A stretch of 11,457 nt of DNA, from contig JAFGHG010000091.1 in NCBI GenBank assembly GCA_016939345.1, forward strand, positions 1 through 11,457, read 5' to 3'. The stretch comes from Candidatus Omnitrophota bacterium (GTDB lineage: Bacteria > Omnitrophota > Gorgyraeia > Duberdicusellales > 4484-171). The translations under genes and the position numbers were made by a program. This document shows, in pieces, positions 1 to 5,962 of this stretch. The notes beneath the pieces are model-generated. The model was not told the origin of the DNA and ran no database searches. It worked only from the letters and a program-made list of their open reading frames with translations. Each line of letters opens with the position of its first letter. Positions within the stretch are counted from its first letter, which is position 1.

Positions 1-1
1 A

Positions 2-709
2 AATCTAGTTCTGGCCTTAGATGATGGGCTTTTAAAAGAGCTCATGTTTTATCCCAAAGATATCGAAGACCTCTATTTAAAAGCCATAAGATTTAATCCC
101 GCCGATTATTCCAATTACTTAAAGCTCGGTCTTTTTTATCAGAAAGAAAACAGCCCGAAGGCCGAGGAGAGCCTTCTTAAGGCTTCTAAATTGTATCCCA
201 CCAGTTTTAATATATATCTAGATTTAAGCAAATATTATTTTGAAGACAATCAGAGCAAAAAAGGTTTTTTTAATACGATGTATTGTTTCCATCATGCCTT
301 CAGAAAGGGAAGTTTTTCTGCTCTTTCTCAAGTCAGCATACAGATCCAGAAAGCCATTGCTCAATTAGACGATGTCTACTTTATCAGCGATAAAAACGCA
401 ATAGCTTATATTGCATATCCTGAAAGCGCCGAGATCGATTTAAGAAAAGAAGGGTTTCCCCGTGTTCAGATACCACTTCTTTTTGAAGTACACATTAAAG
501 ACCCTTACGCCATACCGCTTCTTTATAGGGGGAATATTGAAGAGGCAGAGTTTTCTTTAAAAGAGGAGTCAGAAGATTTTAAGGTCTACGAATTTCTTCT
601 GAAAGATTTCAGTTTAAAAAATTACTTGGATGATTATAAGATAAGGACCGATGATGCATCAAAAATCTATAGAATAGATTACATTGCATTTTTAGAACCG
701 GTAATTTAA
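2..709 (+). CDS. TPR-repeat protein, C-terminal part (5' end outside window)
   Basis: The reading frame is open to the left edge: codons before the first ATG (position 44) translate without a stop as NLVLALDDGLLKEL. The visible part is therefore most likely the C-terminus of a longer protein and 44 is not the true start. At least one clear TPR unit is visible (NYLKLGLFYQKENSPKAEES, then LLKASKLYP), preceded by the end of another (LYLKAIRFNP) and followed by a degenerate one (IYLDLSKYYFED). The last ~100 residues are not TPR-like and look mixed beta/alpha. TPRs are protein-binding scaffolds, so the partner is unknown. In envelope-rich genomes such tails often end O-antigen polymerase/ligase-type or secretion proteins, but the membrane part is not in the window and that is only a guess. 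No signal or membrane segment is visible here. Confidence 0.75.
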   Translation, partial: NLVLALDDGLLKELMFYPKDIEDLYLKAIRFNPADYSNYLKLGLFYQKENSPKAEESLLKASKLYPTSFNIYLDLSKYYFEDNQSKKGFFNTMYCFHHAFRKGSFSALSQVSIQIQKAIAQLDDVYFISDKNAIAYIAYPESAEIDLRKEGFPRVQIPLLFEVHIKDPYAIPLLYRGNIEEAEFSLKEESEDFKVYEFLLKDFSLKNYLDDYKIRTDDASKIYRIDYIAFLEPVI

Positions 710-735
710 GCTATATAGAGGTAAACCATATATTA

Positions 736-763
736 TTGTGATTTTTCATAATGGTGATATAAT
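736..763 (+). promoter_or_regulatory. Candidate sigma70-type promoter upstream of tRNA-Met
   Basis: TTGTGA (736-741), a 16-base spacer and a perfect TATAAT (758-763) lie in the gap between the TPR gene and the tRNA. Transcription would start near 770 and give a leader of about 95 bases. A second -10-like TATAAA (848-853) sits just before the tRNA but has no -35. Motif match only. Confidence 0.4.
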
Positions 764-807
764 TTACAATCTCTGTCTTCATAAATTCCTTATATAAGTT
801 CTTCAAC

Positions 808-846
808 AGGGTTGTTTCAGGGCCGAAAAAATTAATGAACGACCCT
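808..846 (+). repeat. Inverted repeat / hairpin just before tRNA-Met
   Basis: AGGGTTGTT (808-816) pairs with AACGACCCT (838-846) as nine consecutive pairs, one of them G-U. A further U-G pair (817/837) can close inside, leaving a loop of about 19 bases. A T-rich stretch follows after ~10 bases (857-863), but not directly, so this is not a classic intrinsic terminator. It may be a leader structure or tRNA-precursor element. Confidence 0.35.
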
Positions 847-865
847 TTATAAATACATTTTTTCC

Positions 866-939
866 GGCGGCGTAGCTCAGTTTGGCAGAGCAAACGGCTC
901 ATACCCGTTATGTCAACAGTTCAAATCTGTTCGCCGCCA
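866..939 (+). tRNA. tRNA-Met (CAT), elongator type
   Basis: A full cloverleaf can be folded by hand. The acceptor GGCGGCG (866-872) pairs with CGCCGCC (932-938), with discriminator A at 939. The D stem is GCTC/GAGC (875-878/888-891). The anticodon stem AACGG/CCGTT (893-897/905-909) holds the loop CTCATAC with anticodon CAT at 900-902. The T stem AACAG/CTGTT (915-919/927-931) holds loop TTCAAAT. The 3' CCA is not encoded. It is not the initiator: the first pair is G-C rather than the C-A mismatch, and the anticodon stem lacks the three G-C pairs. A lysidine-modified tRNA-Ile2 also has CAT in the gene, but the loop and stem resemble Bacillus-type elongator Met. Confidence 0.93.
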
Positions 940-994
940 TTGTTTTTATGGTATGAGATAAATCTGAGTTTGATCTTCTTTGCTGTTTTATGCG

Positions 995-1279
995 ATGAGA
1001 AAAATATTTCTAGCTATATTTATTTTTTTAACTCTTATTTCCTTGTCATTATTTTTTTCTTCATGGGCAAAAGACCTGAGGCAGGATTTTTATGATCTGT
1101 TAGAAGAAGACCTTATTTACCTCAAAGACAACTCATCAGTGCGGGGATTAATCTGGTCAGAAAATGAGTCAGAGGTTAGCGGTTTTTTATCAGACGGGTC
1201 GTTATTTAAGATCTTAAGGAAAGATTGCCTGCGCATCGAAAGAGATTTTTTATTAAAATTATTGAAGCAATTGATTTGA
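995..1279 (+). CDS. Small secreted protein with LKxxxSVxG beta motif
   Basis: A 94-residue protein. I chose the ATG at 995 because it starts directly with MRKIFLAIF, a Lys/Arg plus hydrophobic signal peptide; an in-frame TTG at 980 would only add five residues. There is no Shine-Dalgarno. The signal peptide runs to about residue 25 (likely cleavage SSWA|KD). The mature part has a helix (~28-42), then a beta-rich stretch from 41 to 82 containing LKDNSSVRGLIWSE, and ends in a basic helix. The motif matches, in spacing and residues, one in the protein at 2102-2830. The gene stops two bases before the PilZ gene starts, so it probably belongs to the same transcript. Export to periplasm or membrane anchoring is likely. 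I do not recognise a named family. Confidence 0.7.
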   Translation: MRKIFLAIFIFLTLISLSLFFSSWAKDLRQDFYDLLEEDLIYLKDNSSVRGLIWSENESEVSGFLSDGSLFKILRKDCLRIERDFLLKLLKQLI

Positions 1280-1281
1280 AT

Positions 1282-2100
1282 ATGGACAGCGGCCAAGCCA
1301 AAAAAGATCCAAAAACCCAGAGGGTATTTCTGAGAATACCTTTTAAGGCCAGAGTCAAAACATTTTATCAAGGAAAACTTTTTAAAAACCTTGTTTCTCA
1401 GGATTTAAGCGCCAGCGGCATAGCATTGAACACTTCGGGAGAAAATTTTGACTTTGATTCCATAGAAATACTGTTTAAGACTTCTCTTTTTGCGCCGGCG
1501 ATAAAGACCAAGGTTAAAATAAAAAATAAGATTAAGTCAGGAAAAGGGTTAAGGCTGGGCTGTATTTTTGAGAATATAAAGGATAGGGACAGGGAACTTA
1601 TTGCCAAATTTATAGCCAAGTTCTGCGATTATCTGGCTCCGGCCGGAAAGATTAATCTAACCGGATTTATTTGCCTGCTTGATTTTTTATTAAGGCTGTC
1701 TTTGTGTTTTATTCTGGGCTACTACCTGTTGGTCGAATTGCAATCCGGATTTTCATTTATTCTTGGCGAAATACCCAAAGTGATGAGCATTTTTTTATAC
1801 TCACTATTGTCATTATTGGCCTTTATTTTTAGCGATAGATATTTTATTCTGAAAGGAGTTAAGTATTTAAACTTTTCCTTTGTCTGCCTTGGCCTTTGCT
1901 TGCTTTTTGTTGTTTACAACTGCTTGAAATACTGGTTTCTGGGTCTGGGTTTTTCCGATATTTTTGCTGCCAGACTGGTCTGTTATCTTTATACTGCATT
2001 CTGTTTGTCGGCCCTGGCCTCTTTTATAGGTACGGCCGGATTATTAAACAAAGTTAAAATAGTTATGGACAGCGAAAGAATACACCGCAGTCATATATAA
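1282..2100 (+). CDS. PilZ-domain protein with four membrane helices
   Basis: A 272-residue protein. The ATG at 1282 is preferred over the upstream in-frame TTG at 1225, because 1282 lies two bases past the stop of the preceding gene and the extra residues carry no domain. The N-terminal half (about 8-115) is a PilZ domain. It has the two c-di-GMP-binding signatures, RVFLR (R14xxxR18) and DLSASG (41-46, the D/NxSxxG box), separated by the usual ~22 residues and followed by beta strands. The C-terminal half has four hydrophobic helices at about 127-152, 167-185, 195-219 and 228-254, and a short charged tail. Known PilZ proteins bind cyclic di-GMP and pass the signal to a partner. Here the sensor is fused to a membrane domain I cannot name, and the orientation puts PilZ in the cytoplasm. 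It lies between two secreted-protein genes, so a c-di-GMP-controlled envelope process is a fair inference. Confidence 0.82.
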   Translation: MDSGQAKKDPKTQRVFLRIPFKARVKTFYQGKLFKNLVSQDLSASGIALNTSGENFDFDSIEILFKTSLFAPAIKTKVKIKNKIKSGKGLRLGCIFENIKDRDRELIAKFIAKFCDYLAPAGKINLTGFICLLDFLLRLSLCFILGYYLLVELQSGFSFILGEIPKVMSIFLYSLLSLLAFIFSDRYFILKGVKYLNFSFVCLGLCLLFVVYNCLKYWFLGLGFSDIFAARLVCYLYTAFCLSALASFIGTAGLLNKVKIVMDSERIHRSHI

Positions 2101-2101
2101 T

Positions 2102-2830
2102 ATGTTTAAAATCTTACAACCTTTTATTTTTACAGCCATTTTAATTAATTTATTCTTTTTATGCAGTGCAAAGGCAGACACCCTTATTCTGAAATCCGGC
2201 AGGAGCGTTCAGGGCGAGATTATTGAAAGGACGCCTGATCATATCCGCATCAAGATAAACGGGCTGCCGATTAAGTATTACATCGAAGAGATAGAAAGCA
2301 TTGACGGGATAAAATTAATTGATCCCGGCAAGGCAGAAGAAGATGAGCTTTTTTACCGGGAAAAAGGAAGCCCCAAGAAATGGGCCGAATGGTATAGGCC
2401 TGAAATTGAAAAATATATTTCCGACACTAAAGAAATATTTTCTCAGGCTGCAGCAGTAACCGAGCAGGCTTTAAAAGACATAGATAGAAGTTTAAAAGCA
2501 CGCAAGACAAATGAAATTCCAGGCATATGCCGTAAAGCTCAAAATAAAATAAACAGCAAGATTAATAAACTTGAAAAAATAAAGCCACAGCAGGGTTTTG
2601 AAGTTTACCAACAAAAGATCATATCATCCTGCCAGTACATGAACAGCAGTCTTTCAGCCTGGGAGAAAGGCCAAAAAGATTTTGCTGCCCGTAAGCTTAG
2701 TTATCTGACATTGGCCATGGATGCGATGAAAGAGCTAAGGAAGATGTTTAATGAATACGGCGCTTCTCAAGAGATAATCGACAGCACTACTTCATTCGTT
2801 GACAGAACATTCCTAAACAAGGATAATTAA
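2102..2830 (+). CDS. Secreted protein: N-terminal beta motif plus helical domain
   Basis: A 242-residue protein starting one base after the PilZ gene stop, with no Shine-Dalgarno, so translation is probably coupled. The signal peptide is residues 1-25 with an AKA|D cleavage site. A cysteine at 21 lies in FFLC, a poor lipobox, so I do not call a lipoprotein. Right after the cleavage site comes a short beta domain (26-72) beginning DTLILKSGRSVQGEI, with the pattern L-K-S-G-x-x-x-x-G-x-I found in many small secreted proteins of uncultured bacteria. It repeats the motif of the small protein at 995-1279. Residues ~75-240 are charged and mainly helical, with a possible coiled coil near 110-160. Cysteines at about 142 and 178 could form a disulfide. 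The function is unknown; a periplasmic scaffold or adaptor is plausible. Confidence 0.75.
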   Translation: MFKILQPFIFTAILINLFFLCSAKADTLILKSGRSVQGEIIERTPDHIRIKINGLPIKYYIEEIESIDGIKLIDPGKAEEDELFYREKGSPKKWAEWYRPEIEKYISDTKEIFSQAAAVTEQALKDIDRSLKARKTNEIPGICRKAQNKINSKINKLEKIKPQQGFEVYQQKIISSCQYMNSSLSAWEKGQKDFAARKLSYLTLAMDAMKELRKMFNEYGASQEIIDSTTSFVDRTFLNKDN

Positions 2831-2856
2831 TATTAGGTAAAAAAAGGAGAAAATAA

Positions 2857-3876
2857 ATGACCTTTTACCGGATAAAAAGATTATCGCTAATTTTAATTAT
2901 GTTTTGTTTATTATTTTCCCTGGGCCTGTTCTTTCAAGCAGAGGCACAAGGCTTGTTTGATGAATTTTCCGGCCAAGAGGAAATAGACCAGTTACCAGAA
3001 GCAAAAGCCACCCAAGAGCCGGATATATGCATAAGAGGCATATTGTACGATGAAAAAAATCCTTTGGCTATAATCAATGGTAAATATGTAGGGATAGGTG
3101 ATTCAATACAGGGGGTAAGCATTACCGGCATAAGTGCTTCTTCGGTAAGCTTTGAATACCAGGGGTTATATCTGGAGAAAGAAATCGGCCAGGGCTGTGA
3201 GGATAAGTCAGGTTTGCCTCGGCACAGGAATGATTTTGAGTCTGCTATAAAAAAAGCAAGAAAAAACTTTGGCTTAACCGAAAGAACCTATGGCCACAGA
3301 GATGCCCTTGCTGAAGAAGAAATAGAACAAGCCTTAGGTCTTTTATCCTTTCTTTTTTTCCTGTTAGGGATTCCAATGTATGTTTATTTTGCAATAACTT
3401 TGCAGATAGTAGCCCATAAGACGAACACTTCTCCTGCCTGGCTTGCCTGGATACCGGGTGCAAACGTTTTTCTAATGTGCGCAATCGCCCAACGTTCTAT
3501 TATCTGGGCGGTCCTTATATTGTTTTTACCCATAACCCTTATCGGCGCAATCCCGGCATTTATCATGATGTTTATTGTTCATATGGACATAGCTGTTGTC
3601 TGCGCAAAGCCAAAGTGGCTGGCTATACTTACGATTCCGATAGTGCCTTTGGGTATTTTTATTTATTGGGGATATCTGGCTTTTTCAAAAATAAATTTTG
3701 ACGAGCCAATCAAGGTCGAACGTATTCCTGATGAGCCGGAGACCAATATTCCTCCTGCCTACGATCCAGGGGTTGAGCCGTCTGGTGATGAGGGGCCAGA
3801 AGAGACAAGATCTGATTCAGCTGTTAAGGAGCGTCCCGAGGCAAACGATGATGACCCGCCGATATATAACGGTTAA
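2857..3876 (+). CDS. Secreted GspC/PilP-like beta domain fused to DUF5684-like membrane domain
   Basis: A 339-residue protein with a good ribosome site (AGGAGA at 2845-2850, six bases before the ATG). The signal peptide is residues 1-30 (AEA|Q). Residues ~57-110 form a beta domain with GILYDEKNPLAIINGKYVGI, then GDSI and a V-S-F-E-Y strand. This resembles the HR domain of type II secretion GspC/PilP-like proteins, whose consensus is G-I-x-x-x-x-x-x-A-I-I-N-G-x-x-V-x-x-G-D. A charged linker (111-160) leads to membrane helices at ~160-186, 213-243 and 253-276. Between them is the block WLAWIPGANVFLMCAIA (195-211), which matches my recollection of DUF5684. The tail (280-339) is rich in Pro, Glu and Asp and probably disordered. 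The order signal - periplasmic domain - membrane domain is unusual. The role is unknown; the HR-like part suggests docking to an envelope machine. Confidence 0.75.
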   Translation: MTFYRIKRLSLILIMFCLLFSLGLFFQAEAQGLFDEFSGQEEIDQLPEAKATQEPDICIRGILYDEKNPLAIINGKYVGIGDSIQGVSITGISASSVSFEYQGLYLEKEIGQGCEDKSGLPRHRNDFESAIKKARKNFGLTERTYGHRDALAEEEIEQALGLLSFLFFLLGIPMYVYFAITLQIVAHKTNTSPAWLAWIPGANVFLMCAIAQRSIIWAVLILFLPITLIGAIPAFIMMFIVHMDIAVVCAKPKWLAILTIPIVPLGIFIYWGYLAFSKINFDEPIKVERIPDEPETNIPPAYDPGVEPSGDEGPEETRSDSAVKERPEANDDDPPIYNG

Positions 3877-3890
3877 ATCAAGGAGGTTTA

Positions 3891-4160
3891 ATGCAGGTGC
3901 AGGTAAAACAGCCAACAGATCAGGAGTTAAAAGATTTAGGTGTCGGCAGCTGGCCGATTTGGGAGAAAGAAAAAAGCTCTTTTGACTGGTATTATGACAG
4001 CAAAGAGGTTTGTTTCTTTTTAGAAGGCGAGGTCGAGGTTGAGCTTCCCAGCGGCGAGAAAATTTTTATTAACAAAGGAGATCTAGCAACCTTTGAGCAG
4101 GGATTAAGCTGTAAATGGCACATCAAGAAAAAAGTAAAAAAACACTACAATTTCGAATAG
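3891..4160 (+). CDS. Small single-domain cupin (DUF861/EutQ-like)
   Basis: An 89-residue protein with the best ribosome site in the window (AGGAGG at 3881-3886, four bases before the ATG), 14 bases after the previous stop. It consists of one short cupin barrel. The family pattern is visible: FDWYYDSKEVCFFLEGEVEV (31-50), then GEKIFINKGDLATF (55-68), then GLSCKWHI (71-78) and KKHYNF (83-88). Proteins of this DUF861-type group are often annotated simply as cupin domain-containing. Relatives include ureidoglycine aminohydrolase and EutQ, but nothing nearby points to purine or ethanolamine metabolism, so the substrate is open. Histidines 77 and 85 and Glu39 are possible metal or ligand residues. 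It lies at the end of the + strand envelope cluster, facing the minus-strand basic protein. Confidence 0.82.
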   Translation: MQVQVKQPTDQELKDLGVGSWPIWEKEKSSFDWYYDSKEVCFFLEGEVEVELPSGEKIFINKGDLATFEQGLSCKWHIKKKVKKHYNFE

Positions 4161-4177
4161 TCTTTGACATCAAGAGT

Positions 4178-4345
4178 TTATGCTAAGACAGTTTTTTTCT
4201 TTTTGCCTTTTTTTAGAAAGTGCTTTGCTCTGGAAGTCAGATCTTTGTAGCTTATTTCACTGTTCTTAAGAGATTTTAATTTTGCTTTAGCCTTTTTTAC
4301 TTTTCTCTTGTGTATTTTTTTTAATTCTTTTTTCGGTCTTCCCAT
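4178..4345 (-). CDS. 55-residue lysine-rich basic protein
   Basis: This is the only convincing minus-strand gene. It starts at the ATG whose complement is CAT at 4343-4345 and ends at TAA (4178-4180). The protein begins MGRPKKELKKIHKRKVKKAK and ends GKKKKTVLA. It has about 20 Lys, 3 Arg and only 3 acidic residues, with a middle part (NSEISYKDLTSRAKHF) that looks like a folded helix pair. Three things support it as real: a strong ribosome site (AAGGAG), a near-consensus promoter in the right place, and codons that make a coherent protein in a region with no other gene. The N-terminal G-R-P-K-K recalls an AT-hook core, and the size and charge also recall ribosomal proteins such as bL32, but it matches neither fully. 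It probably binds nucleic acid; DNA or rRNA binding is inference. It is convergent with the cupin before it and divergent from the glycan operon after it. Confidence 0.78.
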   Translation of the reverse strand: MGRPKKELKKIHKRKVKKAKAKLKSLKNSEISYKDLTSRAKHFLKKGKKKKTVLA

Positions 4346-4353
4346 GATTTTAT

Positions 4354-4359
4354 CTCCTT
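4354..4359 (-). promoter_or_regulatory. Ribosome binding site of the basic protein
   Basis: On the minus strand this reads AAGGAG, eight bases before the ATG. It fixes the start of the 55-residue protein and is one of the strongest Shine-Dalgarno sequences in the window. Confidence 0.75.
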
Positions 4360-4368
4360 AATTAAGAG

Positions 4369-4397
4369 ATTATTGATAAAAAACAACTTTTTGTCAA
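4369..4397 (-). promoter_or_regulatory. Near-consensus sigma70 promoter of the basic protein
   Basis: On the minus strand: TTGACA (4392-4397, 6 of 6), a 17-base spacer and AATAAT (4369-4374, 5 of 6). Transcription would start near 4362, giving a very short leader that holds the ribosome site. It is the best promoter seen in the window and predicts high expression. Confidence 0.72.
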
Positions 4398-4413
4398 GCA
4401 CTTTATTCTAATA

Positions 4414-4827
4414 ATGCTTAAAAAAATCAAATTTGAAGATAAACTCATTGCTGTTATCTTGCCCCATGATTTTTACAAAGAAGGCGTAGAGTTTTTTACG
4501 CCAAAAGAGTTTTCACAACAATTAGGATACATGAATTACCCTGCCGGGCATAGAATTGAACCACATATCCACAAATTGCTGATCCGTGAAATCAAATATA
4601 CCCAGGAAGCCATTTTGGTAAAGTCAGGGAAAGTCAAAGTAGATTTTTATTCTGAAAGTAAACAATACATAAGCAGCGAAGTGCTTGTTAGCGGGGACGT
4701 GCTTCTTCTGGCCAGTGGCGGGCACGGTTTTATTTTTCTTGAGAAATCTGAGTTAATAGAGATCAAACAAGGCCCTTACATTTCGCTTAAAGTTGATAAA
4801 GAAAAATTTGGAAAGACAGATGAATAA
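4414..4827 (+). CDS. Cupin-fold protein of sugar-modification clusters
   Basis: A 137-residue protein and the first gene of the glycan operon. The middle is a cupin barrel: LGYMNYPAGHRIEPHIHK (37-54) gives H46, H51 and H53 as likely metal ligands. TQEAILVKSGKVKVDFY (63-79) gives E65 and the typical strand pair, and SGDVLLLASGGHGF (93-106) holds H104. It ends with IEIKQGPY. I recall similar proteins, usually unnamed, next to DegT-type aminotransferases in surface polysaccharide clusters. Epimerase, isomerase or sugar-binding roles would fit, but the reaction is not known to me. No Shine-Dalgarno is visible before the ATG. The last eight bases overlap the aminotransferase gene, which argues for working together. 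Confidence 0.75.
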   Translation: MLKKIKFEDKLIAVILPHDFYKEGVEFFTPKEFSQQLGYMNYPAGHRIEPHIHKLLIREIKYTQEAILVKSGKVKVDFYSESKQYISSEVLVSGDVLLLASGGHGFIFLEKSELIEIKQGPYISLKVDKEKFGKTDE

Positions 4828-5962
4828 AAAAGAATTCATTCCTGTTTGCGAACCCACATATTTAGGCAACGAGAGAAAATATACCCAGCAAGCTGTAAGT
4901 TCAGGCTGGATCTCTTCAGCCGGAAGCTTTATTGGAAAGTTTGAAAAAAAATTTAGTCAATATTGCGGCATGAAACATGGCATTGTAACTACTAGCGGTA
5001 CAAGCGCGCTTCATTTAGCCCTGGTTTCTTTAGGAATTAAACCCGGAGACGAAGTTATTATTCCTGACTTTACAATGGTTGCAGTGCTTTTTGCTGTGCT
5101 TTACTGCCAAGCCAGACCTGTTTTTGTGGATGTTGAGGCTGATACCTATAATATCGATCCTGAAAAAATTGAAGAGAAAATTACTGCCAAGACCAAAGCA
5201 ATCATCGTTGTCCATACTTATGGACATCCTGCTGATATGGAACCTATATTAAAAATAGCCGATAAGCATAATCTTTATCTTCTCGAGGATGCTGCTGAGG
5301 CTCATGGTGCCAAATATAAGGGGAAAAAGTGCGGGGGCATGGGCCAAATTAATTGTTTTAGTTTTTTTGCTAATAAAATAATTACCACTGGAGAAGGAGG
5401 AGCGGTCGTAACTTCTAATGCAAGACTGGCCGACAGGTGCAGATATTATAAAAACCTTTGTTTTAGCTTAACAAGAGAAAGAAACTACTGCCATAGGGAT
5501 TTAGGCTATAATTACCGCATGACAAACGTGCAGGCTGCTCTGGGTCTAGCTCAGCTAGAAAATATCGAAAAATTAGTAGCTATGCGCCGTGAAAATGCCA
5601 GGGCTTATAACCATCTACTTAAAGATATACCAGGAATACAATTGCCAATCGAAAAGGAAAACACCAGAAATGTATATTGGATGTATGCAATACTTTTGCA
5701 CCCAAAAAAATTTGGCATCTCAAGAAATGAACTTATGCTGAAACTTAAGGAGAAAAGAATAGACACAAGGTATTTTTTTAGGCCTTTGCACAACCAGAGA
5801 GTTTTAAGTAAGTTCGGAATTAAAGATAAAAGCATATATCCCGTAACCCAGCGTTTAAGCGAAAATGGCTTATATCTTCCTTCATCCTCAAAATTAAAAA
5901 AGGAGAATATTGTTTATATTTGCCAGACAATAAAAAACCTGCACAAGAAAACCAACCCATGA
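4820..5962 (+). CDS. DegT/DnrJ/EryC1/StrS sugar aminotransferase
   Basis: A 380-residue PLP enzyme of normal family length. The ATG at 4820 is preferred over an in-frame TTG at 4793: it has GGAAAG just upstream and gives the standard N-terminus (FIPVCEPTYLGNE). Visible signatures are TTSGTSALHLAL (57-68, cofactor phosphate binding), LLEDAAEAHGA (154-164, with D157 for the pyridine nitrogen), SFFANKIITTGEGG (181-194, with catalytic K186) and GYNYRMTNVQAALG. The family moves an amino group, usually from glutamate, to a nucleotide-linked keto-sugar. The NKxxTTGEGG form is the one seen in perosamine synthase-like (4-keto) members, so a 4-amino sugar is a reasonable guess; exact substrate cannot be read. 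No dehydratase for making the keto-sugar is in the window. It overlaps the methyltransferase gene by four bases (ATGA). Confidence 0.93.
   Translation: MNKKEFIPVCEPTYLGNERKYTQQAVSSGWISSAGSFIGKFEKKFSQYCGMKHGIVTTSGTSALHLALVSLGIKPGDEVIIPDFTMVAVLFAVLYCQARPVFVDVEADTYNIDPEKIEEKITAKTKAIIVVHTYGHPADMEPILKIADKHNLYLLEDAAEAHGAKYKGKKCGGMGQINCFSFFANKIITTGEGGAVVTSNARLADRCRYYKNLCFSLTRERNYCHRDLGYNYRMTNVQAALGLAQLENIEKLVAMRRENARAYNHLLKDIPGIQLPIEKENTRNVYWMYAILLHPKKFGISRNELMLKLKEKRIDTRYFFRPLHNQRVLSKFGIKDKSIYPVTQRLSENGLYLPSSSKLKKENIVYICQTIKNLHKKTNP

Noticed and set aside
789..798. Palindrome CTTATATAAG
   Set aside because: Ten AT-rich bases are expected by chance; nothing else marks it as a site.
711..902. Minus-strand frame of 63 codons
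   Set aside because: It starts inside the tRNA, has no ribosome site and gives a protein with no recognisable pattern.
980..994. TTG start five codons upstream of the 995 ATG
   Set aside because: It adds residues before a normal signal peptide start; likewise the TTGs at 1225, 4793 and 5920 extend into preceding genes without domain support.
910..1095. Plus-strand frame beginning in the tRNA
   Set aside because: It overlaps the tRNA 3' half and the signal peptide of the 995 gene in another frame; its hydrophobic residues are a shadow of that region.
3477..3985. Out-of-frame plus-strand frames across the end of the DUF5684-like gene
   Set aside because: They lie inside or across two well-supported genes, have no ribosome sites and no family pattern.
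4136..4177. Possible minus-strand terminator after the basic protein gene
   Set aside because: There is a seven-T run on the minus strand (4136-4142), but the stem before it has only about four pairs.
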